NCBI GenBank assembly: GCA_023105745.1
Contig: JALGQZ010000005.1
Location: 65,132,019 to 65,196,018 of the forward strand
Source of the DNA: Austropuccinia psidii
Taxonomy: Eukaryota; Basidiomycota; Pucciniomycetes; Pucciniales; Sphaerophragmiaceae
DNA: 64,000 nucleotides
Direction: 5' to 3'
The notes beneath the pieces were generated by a model, which saw only the letters and a list, made by a program, of their open reading frames with translations, was not told where the DNA came from and ran no database searches. Of this stretch, positions 44,235 to 57,410 are shown piece after piece (position 1 is the first letter of the stretch; the number at the start of each line of letters is the position of its first letter). Both the position numbers and the translations under genes were made by a program.

Positions 44235-46852
44235 GAAAATCTTTTCAGCCAATTAATTTATAATATTTAATTGATGAATATTCTTTTTAATAGATAAATC
44301 GTAGGGTGCACAAAATTCACAGTATCTGAATGCTTCTTTTATTGGTATAAAAATTCTTAACTAAAGAGCATCAAGCTCAAAGGTTTTACATCAAAAATGG
44401 AAAATTAAAATGAATGGCTTTATTTTGGCTTCTAGAAGGAAATATTTATGATCAAATAATAATCAATCTGATTGAAAAATTTGTGGAAATTTAAGAGAAA
44501 TATTTTTATGAACATAAAAACCAATATAAGGGGTAGTATCAAAAAATTGATGGTGGATTGAAATATTTTTTTTGGTCTTGAAATTTTTTGTTAATAATTA
44601 ATCTTCATATAAGCTTATAAGACTTAAGTGATCATATATATCTGGTGAAATTTGTTGATCAAGTTTGTCACCACTCATCATAATTAAATTCAGAGGTAAT
44701 CAAAGAGTATGTAAAATTAATTAAAAACTTCAATTTGTCAGTCCATTTAATATAACCTAGTTCAATTGGTAATTTGATTAAAATTTTCCCTAATTTATTT
44801 TTTTTTCATCCAAGTGAGAAATTGGGCAACTCATGCTGGAATACAAAATTGCCAATCTAATCCAGATTTTATTTTAAAATTTAGAACTCACAGGTGAGAT
44901 TTGTGTTAAATTTTGTTTTTGTTTACATCTTCATTGAGAACAAGGAATATTGAACAGTGGATGTCAAAAATTTATTTATAAATTAGTAGTTTTTAATTCT
45001 CTGATAGATTAAAAGCTACTCATGGAGGGCTTTGAACTGATCTCTTAATTCTTCTAAATAATTTCAGTATAAATGAGGTCAGGCTCAAATTAATGATATT
45101 GAGGTTTGGTTTTGAGAAGTTCTTCACCTAGGATAGATTCCTGTAAGTTAATTTCTAAGCTCTGACCTGACTAATGCAAGCAAGGGTAATTAAAGAGATG
45201 TTTAAATAAATGGGAGACTTTTGAGCTACCAATATCTTCCAATAGGACTTGTAAGACCTCCAAGATAAAAGGGTTCATTGGCAACATTTGTAGAGAAAAC
45301 AGAAGATGTAAGAGACAAGCTCCTTGATAAAGTTTTACTTGAACAACAAAAAATTGATTCAAAATGAGAACCAACAGAATCCTTAACAATATTCTCATGT
45401 GTACTGGTGAGTTAAGTATGAGGAATCTTTTAGATAAAGTTTGAATCATAAGATAAAGCTTCAGGTAGTCCAGCTGAATTAGAGAATTTAAACAAATAAA
45501 AAAATTGGGATAGTGCACAAGAAAGGTCCAATAGCTGTACCATCCAATGAGGTAATTCTTGGGCACTGAGACTTATAATGACCAAAAACATAAACTCATA
45601 TTTCAACTTCAAAAGCATTGAAAAAAGATACTGGCAATATATGATTAAAATAATTCAAATAAATTCAAGGAAGAAATAGTTTCAAGTTAAGATTCAGGTC
45701 TATCCCACTTACTTGAAACATTCTTGGACTTAAAACATATTGAAAATATAGATAAAAAATTTGGGATCTGAATGTTCACAAGCCAATTGACCGTCAACAA
45801 TTCAATAACTAGGTCCATAGTACAAAACCCCATCAAACAACTAATGGAATAAATTTACTAATTATATTTCAAAATAACCAATTCTAACTCCAAATTCTTT
45901 GGATGGTTTAGTTCCAATTCAACTCTTTAATCCTCCAGAAATCATTTAAAATTTCTGTTTGGCTAAGGATCTTTTAGATGATGATCCTTCAAGCATTCTT
46001 TTATTAGAATCTGCTATGAGAGAAGGAATAGGTAAAAAGATAAAGCTTACAGTACTGGAGTTTTTAGAAATACTCATGAACCTACCTCAAACATGGTTTC
46101 AATTGGAATATGTAGAGTTTTTAACACCGTATTATTTTTTGTGAAGAATAGATTAAGTCTAACTAACAAATTTATGAAAAGGATTTTCTTTTATTTCCTA
46201 TGGGTTGAATAAATAATATAAGTTTCAGGCTTTACTTGTGGGGCTATTTTCATAGGTTCAAACAAAGACATTCTGTTATGGGATGTTTCCAGTTTTTATG
46301 GAATTCTCCTAATTTGAGAGGGAGGGTTGAGTGACCTTGGTAGATTGCTTAGAGATATTTAGTGTTCCTCAGAAATAAAGCTTGTAGAATTTTTTTTAAA
46401 AGAAATTATTAAAGCAAAAGTGATATTGGAGGTATTTAATGGTGCACAACCACATGTAAAATTTGTAAGCCATTCAGTTGAGAAAGTGATGCAAATTGGA
46501 TTAAATGGATTATTCAGGGGATAAAATGAAAATTAATAAATCATCAATATTGAGATAAAAGTCAAATATTCTTGAATTTATTTTAAATTAATTGTTGAAG
46601 ATGAATGATAAGTGAGAATGTAATTGATAGAAAGAAAAGGAATCAGGTAATACAGCTAAGTCATTTTAGGATTTAATAAGTTTGAATAATGAATTAGTGT
46701 GATAGTTATTGATCAAAGCTATTTTATTAATATAAAAAAACATTGAAGAATTTTTTTCATAATGATATCATAAAAAAATTTATCATTAAATATAACTCTG
46801 TTCAATTCCTACAATACTTAAAATTTGAAAAATATAGACTAAAAGAATATTA
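44235..46852. other. AT-rich region between inverted TIR elements
   Basis: Short frames are present: 45171-45566 and 45430-45618 on the minus strand, and 45959-46144 on the plus strand (MAKDLLDDDPSSILLLESAM). The sequence around 45870-46150 has a locally protein-like plus-strand reading with stops (SLDGLVPIQLFNPPEI upstream). It could be a scrap of an old mobile-element or host gene. No family was recognised, so no function is given. Confidence 0.3.
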
Positions 46853-46854
46853 AA

Positions 46855-47686
46855 GGTGTTGGTAAAAACACATAAGCCCTTATGTGGTTTTGCTAGAAGT
46901 TGGTAAAAACATGTAAGGGGTGTTTTTAAATGAAATATATCTATTTATGGCATTTATGGCATTGTTAATGCCATACAATGCCATTTATGCCAATGTTATG
47001 GCCATAAATGGCATCTATATATCATTCTTGATTCCATTTATGGCATTATTATGTCATTTATGTCACTTTTAATGCCACAAATGGAATATTTTAACTTCCA
47101 ATAATGTCATAAATTAAATTTTTATTTAAATTAATGTTAAAAAATTACATTTTTAATTTAATTACAAACATAAAAAAAAAGGACTTTTTGGGCCTAAAAT
47201 TTTCCTGGCAAAAAAAAAAAAAAAAAAAAAAAAATCCCAAAAAATTTTTGAGCTTCTGAATTTTTATTTTTTTAAGGTTTTTTTTTTTCCCTTAAATTTT
47301 TTATTTTTTTTAAAAAAAAAAAAAAATAAATAAAAAAATTGGAAATTCATTAGTGGGAACATTTTTAATGTTTTTTTTTTTTTTTTTTTTAAAAAAAAAT
47401 AGGCCATTTTTCCAAATTTGCCAAAATAGAGAGAAATTGGGCAAAAAAAAAAAAAAAAAAAAAATTGAAAAAATTTGGGGACTTTCACATCCCATGTTGG
47501 AAAAAATTTGGCAAAAAAAAAAAATATTAAAAATGCTTAAAATTGAGCCTGAGGAATTTTTTTTTAAAAAAATAAGTCACTTATGTGTTTTGGCCATAAA
47601 TTGGTAAAAACAAATAATTTTATTGTAAAAACACATAAGGGCTTACATGTTTTTACTAAAACCTTACGTGTGTAACACCAACACCC
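46855..47686 (-). mobile_element. TIR element copy 2, inverted relative to copy 1
   Basis: Its left end is GGTGTTGGTAAAAACACATAAG-like and its right end CACCAACACCC. The right half (47400-47640) is the reverse complement of 43310-43500 in copy 1, sharing GGGGACTTTCACATCCCATG and GAGCCTGAGGAAT-type blocks. Long homopolymers (A20 near 47211-47233, T20 near 47371-47390) mark it. The short frames at 47264-47607 are poly-Phe/poly-Lys artefacts of these runs. Confidence 0.68.
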
Positions 47687-47937
47687 TTTATTTATGTATT
47701 TTTGTGACTATCAAATTTTTATTTTTATTTTTTGATAAGTTATTTATTAAGAAAGATTACTGCTTGTTGTTTTATTTGAATATATTAATTAAATTATTAT
47801 TCTTTTAAAATTAAAATTAAATAAATTTTATGATTTAATTTGTAGTCAGTCATTATTTTTCAAATTTGAGAGATTTTTTTTTACTCATGACGATGATAAG
47901 TTTTGCTTTTCTTTTTATGATAACTTCGAGTGTGAGC

Positions 47938-48230
47938 CTAATAAAACTCTTTTTTTCCTTGATGACGTTGAGTTATATTTTTATACTGATGTGATTGATG
48001 TCTTGAATGACTCAAGGGGAACAGAAAAGTAATTATCTGATGTCCTAGTGTAAGGCGTGGAGTCAACTTCGGATTAGCCCTTCTAAAAACTTCCAATTCA
48101 GTTAAGGTACTATCCTCAGGCTGGTTCTGTACTCTGTAGTTCGCAAAATCCTGAGCCATTTCCTCACAAACATCCCTGTTTTTTGGTGGGAGATCATAGA
48201 ACACCAATGGATATGGGAAAGCGGTTCTCT
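47938..48230 (-). CDS. Unidentified small protein, probably a partial gene
   Basis: A minus-strand frame gives AFPYPLVFYDLPPKNRDVCE then NQPEDSTLTELEVFRRANPK, ending near GKKEFY. Composition is protein-like, unlike the AT-rich frames around it. An acceptor-like TTATTAG precedes it near 48230, suggesting an upstream exon. Upstream on the same strand are MKNLLRRLSIVTFKSAFNKP (near 48450), which resembles a mitochondrial presequence, and SKKKDIVLRAVTRVPNLLEN (near 48290-48235), but I could not join these in frame with plausible introns. It may be a spliced small gene or a pseudogene lying 3' of the HyuB gene. I do not recognise the family. Confidence 0.4.
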
Positions 48231-48717
48231 AATAAGTTTGGCACTCTCGTAACAGCTCTAAGAACTATATCTTTTTTCTTGGATTTGGCTTTTAAATCTC
48301 CTTTCATGATCTTACATACTCAATACACTGGCTACGATGTTGTGCTGCTCAGCTAATAACCGAAATTTAGGGAGGTATTAACGACAATGGTGCGGCTTGT
48401 TGAAGGCTGACTTGAACGTAACAATGCTAAGACGGCGAAGCAAATTCTTCATGAAACTAGCTTTGCTTTGCACTTGTGGGGGGAGAACAGCCAAAGGACT
48501 TGTCCGCAGCTTTGATAACCTTCATTCGACAAAAGCAATCTACTTAGATCCATGCAAATCCGTAGTCACCTTAAAACTAACCAATTTTGGTCTCAAATTG
48601 TGGTCAAGATGTAGATCGATATGAATACACGCAAAACGAAGCCTTTGAGGAAATCGAGATGTCTCCACAAATCAAGATAAATATAAGCATATAAGCTCGA
48701 AAACCATGCCAGTCAAA

Positions 48718-51700
48718 TCAAGCACCTTCAGCAGCCTGCTTTCGATCCATCAGGCTGCCGCGGATACAATTCATATGACTTTTTTCTGACTGTGGATGAG
48801 CGGGTCGATTCTGGGCTGGATCACCCCAACCACCTCCGCCCGGTGTCATTACAATCATCCGATCATGCCGGCCCATCTTGACTGTCTGTTTGCCACCTAG
48901 GAAAATGGTTCGGCTATTTAAAGTTTTTCCAACTTCTAGATCGCCATCTTCTTCTCGTCGCTGCTTAATCCATAAGTTGACTCCCACTTTGCCTGCCATG
49001 CCGCCCTCCAATCCATAAGGTCTTTGTACACGTCGCTCTGAAAGAATAGAGCACTGAATGGGTCTAAAAATCCCTTGCAACTGTTAGCTCAAACTCCCTT
49101 CTTCAATTTCAATAATTTGACGTCTACATAAATATCGTAAGCAAAGAAACTGACTCTAAAAACTCAATTTCTCGAATAACGCCATCTCCGCCACGATACT
49201 GTCCGCTTCCGCCAGAGCCTTCCCGTAAGCAAAACTTATGTAATAAAACTGGATATCTTCTTTCAAGGATTTCAGGATCCTATTGAGATGTCAAATTGAG
49301 GAAGAGCAAAAATTACTGGCGATGTCTTTTTGCGTATGCTGGCTTTTTCAAAGACGTAAAGGGTAAAAACTAGTCTCACAGTGATGCGGGTATTAGTCAT
49401 ATGCGTATGCACTCCACTCGTCCCATCCCATGTAGGGCCCGCGCCACTTCCCCCTGCAATCGTCTCATACTGCATGAGGTAGAATAATCAGACCAAAACT
49501 AAAAACATATCAGATGAACAAAATATAAGGTGCTAACATAACCCCACCCAACTACATGATTCCCAGATTTGTCCTTGCCTCCACTACCAAAGGTGAGATT
49601 GTTACAAGTACTTTGACTCGCTGCACAAGCCCTAAATGCTTTCAAAATCACGCCTGTGATCACTTGACTTGATTCAACATTACCTCCCACGACTGCAGCA
49701 GTGTTGCTTGGATCTAGGAAGCAATTCGGAGGTATTCGAACTTCAATCGGAGCCAAACACCCCTGGTTGAGAGGAATCTGCAGCAGCAAGTATAGAGGTG
49801 TAATTGAATGGCAAAAAAAAGCTATTAACTTTGGTAAAGGATGACTAAGGCGTAGATTTTCGACACACATCCACATTAACCATTGCTCGCAAACAATAAA
49901 TGATGGTGGAGTACGTAACACTTTTGGGGGTGTTTAGATTGCCTAGTTTGCCAAAAAGTTAAATAAGAAAAAACACAAAGGGGTAAGGATGGCAAAACAA
50001 AGTTAGACATGAAGCCAAATCTAACCAATCATTTCAGGACCTGTTCCCGTAAAATCAAAAACTGCAGAGCCACAAGTCTCATCAATAGTCACAGCAAGCT
50101 CAATTGGGGTACCATCGTCCAAAAACTCTATGGCATGTAGTTTAGAGCCTCTTTCCTGAGCAACTTCTTTTAGCAAGTTGCGGACTGCCAATTCAGCATT
50201 GTCTCTAATCTGTATTGAAAACCTCAAGAAAAAAGTTTGAGCCTTGAACAGAATGAGCTCTATCATTAAACAAGCGAAAAAGGAAGCAACTGACATGGAT
50301 CATGTAATCCTGGACAGTGTTTAATCCGTATTCGTTAACCAGGAGGTAAATAAGGCTGACCCCTTCAATATTACAAAGACGGGGCAAAAGAAAACCTCAA
50401 CTTGGGCTCGATAAAACAAGCAAAACAGCTTTTCCCGAACCTTTGTTGTTTGCAGCAATTTGAGCCTTCAAGTCGCTTTCCACATCTCGAAAACACCGAG
50501 TTCCGGAGCAACCTTCAAATTTGGCTGGGTCTTCAACTAAATATTTGATGAGTTGTTCGCGATTGTACTTTCCTTGTGAGATAATTTTGAACGATTTAAT
50601 CTGCGCTCCTTCTTGAAAAAGGTTTGTTGAAGTAGGGGGCATTCTTTAATGTGATAAGATAAACACGGACATTACTAAAACCTTTATAATTTATCACCAC
50701 ATTGTAACTCGCCCTCTTTTGCAAATAAAGAGCTGTTAAAAACGACTCACGATCCAGGTAGGATCCCACCGATGTCCGCATGATGAGCGCGACTGGCTTT
50801 TTTTTGTATGAATGGGAATAGAAAATTGAGCGAGTTTTAGTCAGATTGCGAGAAAGCCAAAAAATTAATGATGGGAAACTCCTTGCCTGTGAAAAACACT
50901 AAATCCTTTTTGTCAAATACCGGGGTGATAAGTGTAATATCGGGCAAATGACTAAGATATGTAGACGTTGTAAGCACAATACCATAAAACATGGAGCCAG
51001 AAATTCTGAAGGTCCAAACTACACCTTCCACCGGCGTTAGGATGATTGGCCATGATAACATCACCAGGAAAAATTTTACCTTGAAGATGCTGAATTTGAT
51101 AACGAACAGCACTGCCAGCTCGGATGAGCCAACCATCATCAGTTAATGGAATGATGGAGCAAATCGGTAATTGGTGCCACACTCACAATGACATCGAACC
51201 CAAATGAACAGGTAAATGTGGAGCCTGAATTCACACATGCCACGACAGAGCACAATCGAACCCATGAGTAATGGCAAAAAGACGAAAGGAGCCTTGATGA
51301 AAAGAATGCAAACATTGGCCACTAAATCACCCTTGGGAGAGAAAATTGCGCAAGAATAATCTAGTCTTTCTCTAAAATCGAGTTCGAAGATGGGATAGAT
51401 AAGATCACAAGTTTCTTGAAAGACGATTGAGTAAGATTTCACCCAATCGAATCTCATTTTGAGGCATACTTTATGTTAGTACTGATGGAAGTTTGCTGCA
51501 AGCTGCGACCCATTGCCTGATTAAATCCAACATACTTCAGCTTACACGACCAGCTTATAACGAATGCAAGAGGTCATGAACTGACTTCTGCAACAGACAT
51601 GAATCCTAAAGCGAAAAATATAAAAAGTATCAAAAACGCCGAAGGGTTAATTAGTCCACCAGTTCAAGAGAAGCACAAAGGAGTATTTCATCCAAGCTTA

Positions 51701-51762
51701 CTGTTGGCAAATAGAGACAGCAAGATCGGATCCGGTTTGGTGTTGTTTTCATAGACAGTCAT
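48718..51762 (-). CDS. HyuB-family (5-oxoprolinase C-half) protein, HyuA half absent
   Basis: Sixteen exons on the minus strand: 51762-51702, 51605-51586, 51516-51470, 51371-51314, 51224-51187, 51111-51025, 50951-50887, 50796-50751, 50643-50441, 50362-50295, 50209-50026, 49942-49869, 49777-49538, 49469-49380, 49279-49155 and 49063-48718. They total 1752 nt, 583 residues, with no frame break. Recognisable HyuB blocks are [108 protein letters not shown] and the C-terminal [10 protein letters not shown]. Eukaryotic 5-oxoprolinases, which open 5-oxoproline to glutamate with ATP, are about 1250-1300 residues with HyuA then HyuB. No HyuA sequence was found upstream to 53000. An acceptor-like TTTCAG lies near 51820, so an unseen 5' exon is possible. 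Function alone is uncertain. Confidence 0.85.
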
Positions 51763-52300
51763 CTTGTTAAAATATCTGGAATCGATGCAAAGATTGTTGT
51801 CTGGTTGGAGCTGAAATTAAAAATCTACCCTGAGGCGATATGGCCGTCGGTATCTTTCAGATTCGTCTAGGTTCAAACTTGAAGTGGTGGAACAAAGCAT
51901 CCAGACTCTAGATGCCATATAAATCATCACAACACATCAGACACTCTTCCATCACATCGATCAGTACTCCAAGCCTCCAAGGTATAACCAGAAAAGCAAC
52001 GAAATAACGTCTGAATGGATGATATGCACATCGCCGTTGCCGATTGGCTTGAGCGTCATCAAATTAACAAGACTTGCTCATAATTCTGCCATCAAAGCTG
52101 AGATCATTCAGTGCAAAACATCTTCAGAGTAGTAAATGAATACTGCCTAGCGTGGCGACAAGGTTGAAGAATGTGTCATATGAGCCATAATGCCTTCAAT
52201 TCTGATCTTACTCAACAAGCAAGCTAAAAGCTGGCATTGGTCACACTTGTCGAATCCAAAGGCCTGGTAAGACTTTGAGGACTATGATTGTTGGAGTTTG
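51763..52300 (-). other. Upstream region of the HyuB gene
   Basis: This is moderately GC-richer than the flanking DNA. The reading frame could continue from 51762 to about 51815 ([14 protein letters not shown]), where an acceptor-like TTTTTAATTTCAG occurs. Beyond this no HyuA-like protein sequence could be read. It may hold the promoter, 5' untranslated exons or the eroded end of a HyuA half. Confidence 0.35.
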
Positions 52301-55300
52301 GGTTAATCCCAATAACTAGAAGAATATTCAAGACATAAATTTTTGAATATGTTAACTTCCACAAAGTTTCAATTGTTTGAAGCTAGATTTGCCATTGTTG
52401 GAAAAATTTGAGTCCATACTAAAAAATTTCAAAATTTATTTTTGTATAATATTTTAATGATAAGATTTTTTAAATTAACAACGGAAAATGTTAACTTATG
52501 AATAAAAACCAATAATTTTACAAGTTTTTTTTTGAGAAATACTGAGAATACTAATTATATTGATCAATGCTCTAGATTTAACATCAGAAGTTGATTTAGT
52601 ATGAGCAGTGGGCGTTTTTAAAGGAAAAAAATAAAAATAAAAATAAAAAATCCATTTTTTGTCACTTTTATCCAAAATGAATACTTGGAATTGAAACCTA
52701 TGATTTAAATATTGTTATCATTTCTATTGATAAAAATTAAAATATTAAGTTTCTTTTTCGAAAAAAAAAATTATTAACATTTTTATTTTACGTTAAAAAA
52801 CATTAATGATTCTAGGGGTTAGTAGACACACTCTGAAAATTATTTAGAATCCATTGATCAAATTCTGGTGGGTCTAGAATTTGCCTGTGCTGAACACACC
52901 CTAAAATTTTCTATAGAGTCAGGCATGTTGATATGTCACCCCAGGGTGTTTTTGGACCCTCTTTCGAGCCAAACCAACCTCCCAAAGAAAAAAAATGCAT
53001 ACATACAGTGAGACTGCAAAATAAACATTGTGATTATCAAAAGGTTTTTAATTCTTGATTCTAAGTATTTTTACTCTGCATAATAAGCATGTCTCAATGA
53101 TAAGTCTCATTAGTAAGCATTTTTTTAAGGCAAAAGATTCAAGCAAACACTGTAATTATAAGATACAGTATGACAAAAGAGTGACAACAAACACAAATTT
53201 ACAGCCAATAATTAAATACAAAAGATATAGTAATGTAATGATAATAAAGCTAACAAAAAATCAAGAATTTATTGGAGAAATTCTTCAACTTATTTTTGAA
53301 TTTTGTTTTCTTCTTGAGCTTTGTGAATATCACTTTCCAGAGCTGGAAGTGCTTTCAAATGAGGCTTTCAGAAAGGATCTTTTGTTGCTGTTAGTCAACT
53401 AGAGAGATAAATTTGGATTTTTTTTTCAAGACTGGTTTACCTCTCTGAGATTCTAAAGAGCTTTCTATGTCATTCACATAATCTTCCTCAAATTAATTCT
53501 CCCTTTGAAATGATTCTTGGATATATTCATAAATTGTATGTAGGTTTGGAGTGTTAAATACAACTTTCTCATCAGATGAAAGGGCAGAAGTTTCATTTTT
53601 ATTGGTCTCTTCAGAAATTGGGTTGACAACATTTTCAATACTCATCTGGAACAGCATTCCTGAATCCATAATACCTTCAAAGTAAGGCAAGTTGGTTTAT
53701 TGTCTTTGGACATCTACTTTTGCTTCCCTGACGCCAGCGCTTGCATTACTTTAAATCTATTGAGTTGATTATTCAGGCGAGTAATATATTTATGTGTTTC
53801 CATATATCTGAAACTGTTTTAGAGCTTACTGAAACCCAGGCCTCATAAAAATTCTTAATAAACATGGCTTCAAGCTAGCTGATATCATAGAGATATTGAG
53901 AATCATTGTCCTTAGCTTCATCATATCAGCTTGCCACAATCTCACTAATGAGCTTTCACAGTAGTTATAATTCTTGTACAACAGGATTTAAGAAGGCTGT
54001 TTAGGTTAGGAGGGAAGAAATAAACCTTGATTTTTATCAAGTAGGCCAAGTCAGAAGCACTATTGTGGGAACTTAATTTTCCCAATATCAAGAGGAAATT
54101 TCTATTATATTGACCAAATTATAAGCACAAATTGTACAAGCATTCAGTGAATAGCAATGTTTTCATGCAAAATGTCTTGTTGAATTAACATTTAAATACA
54201 AAATGTAAGGAAAATTAATGTTCAATTCTTTCTTTCCACTGGAAAGTCTCAATGGAAACTGGCCCCAGCTTATGAGAGCCAGTGGAATTACATTCAAGAA
54301 GGTGGGGCAGTTGGGTCTTATTACCTTTTCGGAGAGACATTCTTCAAGTTTCTAGTAAGGTATTAGGAGGAATACTATGAAAAAAATTAGTTATTAAACA
54401 AATAGAAGAAAGACTTGCTGGTAAATGAGCCCAGTATCATTAGAATTATAAAAATTTTGCAATGGGTAGAGTGCTATTAAACTGAAAAGGTTTTTGAAAT
54501 AATCTTCAAGTTATTAAGAAAATTCTGTTATTTCCTTTCCAAGAAAGTGAAAACTTTTGAGCCTGTACTGGGCTAAAAACAGGGCCGGTCATTGGAATTT
54601 TAGAAGTTTATTTTGATCAAATTTTTTAAAATTGAAAGCACGATAATTCAAATTTTTGTTTCTGATGATAAGCTTTCAGCTTTGAGCCTCTAATAGTCAC
54701 CAAAAAAGCGCTTTATAAAGCTCTTGGTATGCACACTGAAAATGATTCTTTGTCTCACTTCGATCTTGAGATACGTTGTCAAAATTTTTATTTGATTCCT
54801 GCAGCTATTGAGATAGTGGGGCTTGCTGAGTCCCAGATTTTGGGGCAGTTTTAAGTTGACGTTTTACTAGGGTTTTTGATGGTAATCAAGGAGCTCTTTG
54901 CATAAATGGAATTAATTATAGTGATAGTAAATTCTTGGGATTTTGAAGATTTTGAAGTATGAGTTTTCTTCTTTTTATTTTTATTTGTTGGCCCTGAATA
55001 TGGCTTTATCAAGTAAAAATCACTATTCAAACCTTCACTAGATTTCAAAGGACAACTCTTTGGCTCTTTGAAAAGCTATAAAATAAATTTTTCAAGTAAA
55101 AAAAGAAAGTGAATAGTCCTGATTTTCCTCATGAAGATAAGTGAGAAGCAACTCTATCCCCAATTTTCCATGATGAAGGCGCTGTTAGCCATAATAAATT
55201 CTCAAAACAGAGGTTAGAGATTTGTCTAAAAGGTACCAGATTCAATATTTCTGGTCCAGTACTAAGGGTATTGAAGGCCCTGAAAAGAGCTATACAGAAT

Positions 55301-56900
55301 AAACTTTTTTATTCAGACTGAAATAGCCAAGGACTTTGTTGAATAGACTAGAAAATATGAGAGCCATCTATCAAGATATGTTATCATAGAAGTATTTTTA
55401 TATTAATTTATGATAAAATATTTCTACACAGTCATTTATTAATGAATTAAAAAAAGAATAATAAAATTAAATTTCGAAACAAAAATATGGAGGAGTTGGA
55501 AAATTGATAAAATAGGATTTTACAAGCATATTTCCAGAATCTTCTGGAAATATGCAGTTAGCAGCAAACTATAGTGTAAATCCACAGTTACCAAAAATAA
55601 GAAATAAAAACCCATTCCTTACGTGTGAAACTCACTAATAATAGATTAAAAACTTTATTATTCGCTGTAAGTTCCCAAAAAGGAAGTGTTGATTGGTTTT
55701 TTTGTGAAAATAATGAAAACCTTTTTTTATTTAGTTTTCAAAGGGAGAAACAAAGGAATATACAATTGTTTTTTTCCAAGAAATCTTTTTGATATATTAT
55801 TTTTTTCCAAAATAAAATAATTTGGGGTATCAAAACTTCTTGAATGCGTCTATTGAAAGAAATACCTTGATATGGTGAATAAAACACCTTTCTAAAAGGA
55901 ACTTTTATCTTGAAAAAAATAGAATTATTCCTAAGATACATTTAAAACCTATAGCAAATACAATTTTATTCTCAAACATCTTCTGTTTCATTACAATAAT
56001 CATTTTCTTCCAATTCATTTTATCTTATAGCCACATAACTCTAATTTGAAATAAATAACAAATTAATTTTTTCTTACCAGAATTTTTCTTAATATACTCA
56101 GCGCAAATAGCTTTTCTTTATATAAAATGGAATTCCCTTCCCTAAAAGCACATCCAAGTATACTCCCACACCTCAACTCAAACAGGCCAGCTACCATATA
56201 GGTACCACATGAATACAGCATAAGGGGAATTAATATTCTTGTTTTAGTAAATATAGTTAAACTCATATGAGAAGGCCTTCTTCAAGAAAAAACTCACGGC
56301 GTTGAGATTATCTAAAACCATCTTAGGATAGAATCAAAGTCAAAGGAACAACTAAGTGACAACAAAATTCATTAATGATTGAAGACCTATAGAGCCAAGT
56401 AAATGAAGACTCAGATACTACCAGACTCAAAGATATTTTGGATAAACTCAACTAAATAAAGGCTGGAATTTTCATGTCCCTGATATCATGAAATGGATTT
56501 AATTTGGTTAAATGAATTCAATTGCAATACCTCTTTTTAAAATCATAGCTGGGAAGAACTCTTGGCTCCTATGAAAATTTCCAAAAAATCACGAAAAAGC
56601 TCAATTAATCATATTATTGATGAGTTTACTGATAAACAAGCTTATACTGAATCTTATTATTGTGATATAAATGTAGTAAGTAATAAAAGTACTTTTTGTG
56701 ATATTAAGCATTGGATAATTCTCAAAAAGAGGGTAAAAGATTTCTCAATTCTTAAAAATTATAATAAAAGCTTATTATTTTTCTAGTTTAAAGCCAAGAA
56801 TATATCAGAAATGGAATTGCTATCATTAGAGAAGGAGATATTTTGGATGTAATTAAAAAAGGAAGATAAGATTTGGAAATATTAACAATTGAATTTCAAT
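52301..56900. other. AT-rich intergenic region, no gene seen
   Basis: Short frames occur: 53493-53690 minus with EETNKNETSALSSDEK, 54851-55048 minus, and 56562-56786 plus with MAPMKISKKSRKSSINHIID. The minus strand around 53400-53690 reads on past one stop (FEEDYVNDIESSLESQRGKP), hinting at an eroded gene. No domain is recognised, and no function is proposed. Confidence 0.3.
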
Positions 56901-57410
56901 AAAGGGAGGAAATAGTAATTTTGAAATTTTGAGGAGGCGGATATGTAGTCCCAATAAAGGGAAAAGAGATATTAACTTGAATTTAAATTTGAATAAAAAG
57001 AAAACTATCAATAAATTTTCTTGAAAAAAATTATTCTGTGATTCTATTATTTATTTTATATCTTAAAATGTCCCTATTTCTGAGCTAGAAGCAATCAAAG
57101 GAGTATTATTTAAAAAATGAATGATTTTAGACTTATGAATTTTCCTTAATGGACGTAAAATTCAGCATTTGACTACCAATAATTTAGAAAAAGATTCTGA
57201 GTACATTGATTTTTAAATATTTCATTTCTAGAGATAAGTATTGACATATTTTCACTTTTCTTCTGAGAAAAATAAAAGCTGAAGATAATTACTTATAATA
57301 TTTAGGTTTTTTTTATCCCATAGAGTAACCCACTGGGTTTATGAATTTTGTGAGCCTATCCTATATTCTGTTAATATTGAATATTATGTGGAGAAAAATG
57401 AAATTGGACA

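Noticed and set aside
47264..47607. Poly-Phe and poly-Lys open frames
   Set aside because: They are produced only by long T and A homopolymers inside the inverted TIR element.
51143..51457. ATG at 51457 as the start of the HyuB gene
   Set aside because: The first part of that frame is intronic (51469-51372). The conserved reading comes from exons 51516-51470 and 51371-51314.
53055..53402. 115-codon plus-strand frame as a gene
   Set aside because: It is low-complexity, lacks any recognised domain, and the opposite strand nearby (53493-53690) looks more protein-like though decayed.
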